From contig NZ_CP072597.1 in the NCBI RefSeq assembly GCF_018847975.1, positions 5,743,001 through 5,807,000 on the forward strand: 64,000 bases of DNA, given 5' to 3'. The notes beneath the pieces were generated by a model. That model had not been told where the DNA came from, made no database searches, and saw only the letters and a program-made list of their open reading frames with translations. The position numbers were made by a program, and so were the translations under genes. Below, one piece after another: positions 60,690 through 64,000 of the stretch. Origin of the DNA: Lysobacter sp. K5869 (GTDB lineage: Bacteria; Pseudomonadota; Gammaproteobacteria; Xanthomonadales; Xanthomonadaceae). Each line of letters starts with the position of its first letter. Position 1 is the first letter of the stretch.

Positions 60690-60905
60690 TCAGTCGCAGA
60701 CCCAGGTCGTGCGCTCGTAACGTTCGGTGGTGATGCCCCATTGCAGATACTGCCCGCTGCATTGCGCGGAGGCCCCGCCGACGAGTTCGCCGGCGGCGTC
60801 GTAATACCGGATCGTGTATCCCTGGTAGGGCGGTGCGGCGTGTACGCCGAGGGCGGCGCCGGCGGCCAGGACCAGGGCGAAGACTGCGAGAGCGGCTTTG
60901 CGCAT
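60690..60905 (-). CDS. Small secreted two-Cys protein 1 (DUF6289-like)
   Basis: 71 residues with a signal peptide (1-23). The mature part carries YTIRYYDAAGELVGG, a central Cys (AQCSGQYLQWG) and a C-terminal Cys (WVCD). With the next two genes it forms a family sharing a Y/D-x-x-G-x-x-V/I-G motif, C-x(6-9)-WG-x-T and a final Cys, suggesting one disulfide. DUF6289 is the closest family I know among Xanthomonadaceae, stated with moderate confidence. Function unknown. Pairwise repeat in the same orientation with 88 bases between this and the next gene. Confidence 0.75.
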   Translation of the reverse strand: MRKAALAVFALVLAAGAALGVHAAPPYQGYTIRYYDAAGELVGGASAQCSGQYLQWGITTERYERTTWVCD

Positions 60906-60993
60906 GACTCGAACTCCTTCGATCAGTAGGAAGAAACCGGCCGCACGCGCACCGCCTCGTCGCGGCGATGGCGGGCGCGGCCGGCGGACGGGC

Positions 60994-61218
60994 TCAGCTT
61001 TCGACCGCGCAGCCCTGAGTGAAGCGCTTGTTGCTGCCGCTGGTGTCGCCCCAACGGCCGTCGGCGGCGCCGCAACCGGCGGTCCACTTGCCGATCTGCG
61101 CGCCTTCGGCGTTGTAGTAAATCCAGGTGCCCTGCCAGCTGTTGGCGACGGCGGCGAACGACACGGTGCCCGCCAGCGCCACGGCGAAGGCCGCGGCGAA
61201 GAATCCGATACGACGCAT
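60994..61218 (-). CDS. Small secreted two-Cys protein 2 (DUF6289-like)
   Basis: 74 residues with a signal peptide (1-25, ending VANS). The mature part has WIYYNAEGAQIGKWTAGCG, then RWGDTSGSNKRFTQGC and a final Cys near the end (CAVES). Same layout as its neighbours on both sides. The divergence within the group is high for tandem genes, so the duplication is old or the sequences evolve fast. Function unknown. Confidence 0.75.
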   Translation of the reverse strand: MRRIGFFAAAFAVALAGTVSFAAVANSWQGTWIYYNAEGAQIGKWTAGCGAADGRWGDTSGSNKRFTQGCAVES

Positions 61219-61384
61219 GCTGTTGCTCTCCCGAGTTCGCGGCGCTCATTCGCCGCGCAAGCAACCTAGCCGAGCGCGGACGCGCCGGGGGAACGCGGCT
61301 GTCATGCGCGCTGTCATGCGTTTGTGCAAGCGTGATTGGTTTGGCTTTTGGCCGCGTTGGCGCATGCGCAAAACGCGCGAATGC

Positions 61385-61439
61385 GGAAGGGGCTCGAATC
61401 GCGATGCCGCATTGCGGCATCGGACTCGAGCCCCTTTCC
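61385..61439 (-). terminator. Long hairpin after small secreted protein 3
   Basis: On the minus strand, AAGGGGCTCGAG... pairs with ...TCGAGCCCCTT, and an inner GATGCCG/CGGCATC stem extends the helix. It starts about 12 bases after the stop of the gene at 61451. The T-tract is poor (CCTTCC), so this may be a stabilising 3' hairpin instead of a terminator. Confidence 0.55.
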
Positions 61440-61450
61440 TGTCGCAAAGC

Positions 61451-61681
61451 TTACAAACAGATCGTCGGCGAATCTTTCCAGCGCCCGGTGGTGACGCCCC
61501 ACTGGCTGAAGTGCTCGTTGTCGCAATCGTTGACCCAATGGCCGACCACGCGTCCCTGGTCGTCGTAGAAGTCGCGCTCGTAACCCGGCGCCAGCGGCGG
61601 ATAGCGCGGCAGCGATACGGCGCTGGTCGCCATCAGCGACACCAGCACGCTCAGGGCGGCGGCTTGAAGCATACGGCTCAT
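61451..61681 (-). CDS. Small secreted two-Cys protein 3 (DUF6289-like)
   Basis: 76 residues with a signal peptide (1-23). The mature part has ERDFYDDQGRVVGHWVNDC, then HFSQWGVTTGRW and a C-terminal Cys (PTICL). The Y/D-x-x-G-x-x-V-G, WG-x-T and terminal-Cys pattern matches the two genes downstream, so all three are paralogues. The spacing (232 bases to gene 2) suggests separate promoters. Function unknown. Confidence 0.75.
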   Translation of the reverse strand: MSRMLQAAALSVLVSLMATSAVSLPRYPPLAPGYERDFYDDQGRVVGHWVNDCDNEHFSQWGVTTGRWKDSPTICL

Positions 61682-61823
61682 CGCTCGTTACTCCGGTAGG
61701 CGGCCTCCTTGGCCGCCCACCGACGCTAGCACGCGCGTTCGCATCGCCGCGCGCGGCGGCGGCGTGACCGCAATCGCACAACCGCTGCGGCGCGCGCGCC
61801 CGGCGACGAACGGGCGGTTGCGC

Positions 61824-61853
61824 AAAAAAAAAGCGGCCGCGATGCGGCCGCTT
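61824..61853 (-). terminator. Rho-independent terminator of the pgk-HAD operon
   Basis: Minus strand: stem AAGCGGCCGC/GCGGCCGCTT with a three-base loop followed by a run of T, 26 bases after the HAD stop. Confidence 0.88.
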
Positions 61854-61878
61854 CGTTATTTCCACGCTCGCGCGGAAC

Positions 61879-62529
61879 TCAGGCGGCGAGCAATTCCGGC
61901 AACTGCGCCGGCGCGGCGGCGATACTCCGCGCACCGGCTTCGCGCAGCTCCTGCTCGCTGCCGAACCCCCACAGCACGCCGACGCCGGCCATGCCGTGCT
62001 GGGCCGCGCCTTCGATGTCCATGCGCCGGTCGCCGATCATCACGCACTGCGCCGGCGCCAGGCCGAAGCGGCTCAGCGCTTCGGCGATCAGCTCGACCTT
62101 ATGGGTCAGACGGCCGTCGTCGGTGCAGCCGACGATGTCCTCGAAGTGCGCGCCGAACGGCAGATGCTGGAGGATCTTGCGCGCGTTGTTCTCGTTCTTG
62201 GCGGTGACCACGGCCATGCGGTAACCGGCCGCGCGCAAGCCGTCGAGCAGATCGGCGATGCCGTCGTAGACGCTGTGCTCGGTCCAGCCTTCGCGGCCGT
62301 AGCGCTCCAGATACAGCGCCACGGCCTGCTCGACTTTGTCCTCGTCGCCCAGCAGCGGCAGAAAGCTGGTGCGCAGCGCCGGACCGATCCACGCGCGCAG
62401 CGCCTGCGCGTCGGGGACCGGATGGCGCATGGTTTCCAAGGCATACGCGATCGAGCGGGTGATGCCGACCGAAGAGTCGATCAGGGTGCCGTCGAGATCG
62501 AAGAACAACACCGGTTGCGTCGCGCTCAT
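61879..62529 (-). CDS. HAD-superfamily phosphatase (phosphoglycolate-phosphatase-like)
   Basis: 216 residues. Motif I is FFDLDGTLIDSS with nucleophile Asp11 and acid/base Asp13; motif II AVVTAKN; motif III Lys near KVELIAEAL; motif IV VMIGDRRMDIEGA. A helical cap (about 20-85) places it in HAD subfamily IA, resembling Gph and related phosphatases. The gene begins 3 bases after pgk ends, so the two form an operon. It may repair a damaged metabolite of glycolysis, but the substrate is not proven. Confidence 0.88.
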   Translation of the reverse strand: MSATQPVLFFDLDGTLIDSSVGITRSIAYALETMRHPVPDAQALRAWIGPALRTSFLPLLGDEDKVEQAVALYLERYGREGWTEHSVYDGIADLLDGLRAAGYRMAVVTAKNENNARKILQHLPFGAHFEDIVGCTDDGRLTHKVELIAEALSRFGLAPAQCVMIGDRRMDIEGAAQHGMAGVGVLWGFGSEQELREAGARSIAAAPAQLPELLAA

Positions 62530-62532
62530 CGC

Positions 62533-63708
62533 TCAGCCCGCGCGCTGCTTGAGCGCGGCCACGGCCGGCAGTTCCTTGCCTTCCAGGAATTCCAGGAACG
62601 CGCCGCCGCCGGTGGAGATGTAGCTCACCTCCTCGGCGATGCCGTACTTGTCGACCGCCGCGAGCGTGTCGCCGCCGCCGGCGATGGAGAACGCCTTCGA
62701 CGCGGCGATCGCGCGCGCCAGCACTTCGGTGCCCTTGCCGAACGCGTCGAACTCGAACACGCCGACCGGGCCGTTCCACACCACGGTGCCGGCCTGGGCG
62801 ATCATTTCGGCGTAGCGCGCGGCGGTGTCCGGGCCGATGTCGAGGATCATGTCGTCCGCGCCCACCGCGTCGACCGCCTTGACCGTGGCCGGCGCGTCGG
62901 CGGCGAAGGCCGGGGCGACGACCACGTCGGTCGGCACCGGGATGTCGGCGCCGCGCGCCTTGGCGTCGGCCATGATCTTCTTGGCGGTGTCGATCAGATC
63001 GTTCTCGACCAGCGACTTGCCGACGCTGTGGCCCATCGCGGCGATGAAGGTGTTGGCGATGCCGCCGCCGACGATCAGCTGATCGACCTTAGACACCAGC
63101 GAGGACAGCAGTTCCAGCTTGGTCGAGACCTTGGAGCCGGCGACGATCGCCAGCAGCGGCCGCGCCGGGTTGTCCAGCGCCTTGGCCAGCGCGTCGAGCT
63201 CGGCCATCAGCAGCGGGCCGCCGGCGGCGGTCTTGGCGAAACGGATCGCGCCGTGGGTCGAGGCCTGCGCGCGGTGCGCGGTGCCGAACGCATCCATGAC
63301 GAACACGTCGCACAGCGCGGCGTATTGCTTCGACAGGGCTTCGTCGTCCTTGCCCTCGCCGACGTTCATGCGGCAATTCTCCAGCAGCACCAACCGGCCC
63401 GGCTGGACCTCGACGCCGCCGACCCAATCCTTGATCAGCGGCACCTCGATGCCGAGCAGTTCGGACAGGCGCTTAGCCACCGGCGCGAGCGAATCGGCCT
63501 CGCTCCACTGGCCTTCCTTCGGCCGGCCCAGGTGCGAGGTCACCATCACCGCTGCGCCTTTCTCCAGCGCCAGCTTCAGCGTCGGGAGGGCGGCGAGGAT
63601 GCGCTGCTCGGAGGTGATGCGGCCGTCGTCGATGGGGACATTGAGATCTTCGCGGATCAACACTCGCTTGCCGGCGAGATCTAGGTCGGTCATGCGGACG
63701 ATGGACAC
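62533..63708 (-). CDS. pgk: Phosphoglycerate kinase
   Basis: 391 residues from the GTG at 63708. It transfers phosphate between 1,3-bisphosphoglycerate and [65 protein letters not shown] and [15 protein letters not shown] with [16 protein letters not shown] are family blocks. The GTG start is preferred to the ATG at 63693 because GGAGG lies 4 bases before it; the ATG has no such site. It is followed by the HAD gene and terminator. Confidence 0.96.
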   Translation of the reverse strand: MSIVRMTDLDLAGKRVLIREDLNVPIDDGRITSEQRILAALPTLKLALEKGAAVMVTSHLGRPKEGQWSEADSLAPVAKRLSELLGIEVPLIKDWVGGVEVQPGRLVLLENCRMNVGEGKDDEALSKQYAALCDVFVMDAFGTAHRAQASTHGAIRFAKTAAGGPLLMAELDALAKALDNPARPLLAIVAGSKVSTKLELLSSLVSKVDQLIVGGGIANTFIAAMGHSVGKSLVENDLIDTAKKIMADAKARGADIPVPTDVVVAPAFAADAPATVKAVDAVGADDMILDIGPDTAARYAEMIAQAGTVVWNGPVGVFEFDAFGKGTEVLARAIAASKAFSIAGGGDTLAAVDKYGIAEEVSYISTGGGAFLEFLEGKELPAVAALKQRAG

Positions 63709-63918
63709 GGGGCCTCCAGGGGCGATGCGGCGGGGATGGGGGGTACGCGGCCGGGCCGCGGCCGGCTCGGGGGCGCGGCTTGGGGTGGCTATTGTCGCGG
63801 GCACAGGGGGCGAAATAAACCTCGCGCTGCTGAATGGCCGGCTTTGCTGGCCGCGCGTTGGTCCCCCGCCACAGTCCGCGCGCAATGATCCGTGGCCGAT
63901 AGCAGGCGAAAATCCAGA

Positions 63919-64000
63919 TCAATCGTGGGGTTCGGGCGTCGCCAAGCGCAGGCTGCGCACCACGATATAACGCGACGGCACCTCATCCGGCACGAATTCA
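63919..64000 (-). CDS. 3' end of a gene running off the window
   Basis: The minus strand reads an open frame from the window edge to TGA at 63919-63921. The 26 residues end PSRYIVVRSLRLATPEPHD. Third positions are GC-rich, as in the neighbouring genes, and it has the same direction as pgk. Too little is present to name it. It could also be a chance frame. Confidence 0.4.
   Translation of the reverse strand, partial: EFVPDEVPSRYIVVRSLRLATPEPHD

Overview
This window is chromosomal DNA from a very GC-rich gammaproteobacterium. The best fit is Lysobacter or a close relative in the Xanthomonadaceae/Lysobacteraceae. The pointers are a Xanthomonadales type IV secretion effector tail (XVIPCD), an XVIPCD-toxin/lipoprotein pair, many small secreted proteins, TonB receptors, the wording of thiG-trmB, pgk, pyk and fba proteins, and the dense GTAGGAGCGGCG-type REP hairpins between genes. 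No phage, transposase, CRISPR array or rRNA was seen. One tRNA, Gly(CCC), lies at 25.1 kb. Species is not determined.

Layout. 0-5 kb: a structured dispersed repeat, a DUF4124-like secreted protein, ilvE, then a probable antibacterial T4SS effector with an upstream lipoprotein that is likely its immunity partner. 5-10.3 kb: an OmpR-type two-component pair, rimK with its retropepsin-like partner, and a proline-repeat membrane protein. 10.5-13.8 kb: an orphan protein, an M15 peptidase coupled to a lipoprotein, and a glyoxalase-fold protein. 14.2-22.5 kb: a complete seven-gene wsp surface-sensing chemosensory operon (wspA-B-C-D-E-F-R) that ends in a diguanylate cyclase with intact GGEEF and inhibitory RxxD sites. 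22.9-25 kb: an unrecognised overlapping gene pair, then a cold-shock/TM/excalibur fusion. 25.4-35.8 kb: a GDSL autotransporter esterase, thiS, a PHP-type CehA phosphoesterase, a PI-PLC-like phospholipase, a TonB receptor, then thiG-trmB. thiS and thiG are thus separated by about 6.3 kb of phospholipid- or phosphate-related genes. 35.8-45 kb: an SLC13 permease, a Rieske protein, an FAH-family hydrolase, mscL, an M28 peptidase, a YfiF-like RNA methyltransferase and a GNAT. 45.2-50.9 kb: an RND efflux operon with a 60-codon gene between adaptor and pump, then cysK. 51-54.4 kb: the second (inverted) copy of the dispersed repeat, a membrane-anchored protein built of L7/L12-like repeats, a LysE exporter and class I aldolase. 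54.8-64 kb: a secreted SH3-like protein, pyk, GNAT, an HD hydrolase divergent from a GlxA/AraC regulator, three tandem small secreted proteins, a HAD phosphatase and pgk.

How the genes work together. fba, pyk and pgk form a loose lower-glycolysis cluster, all on the minus strand but split by unrelated genes. The wsp genes form one translationally coupled unit converting surface contact into c-di-GMP. The effector pair suggests contact-dependent killing by a T4SS encoded elsewhere. Several intergenic gaps are filled with REP/REPIN hairpins, mostly downstream of genes or between convergent genes. All functional assignments are from reading protein motifs; no database search was possible.
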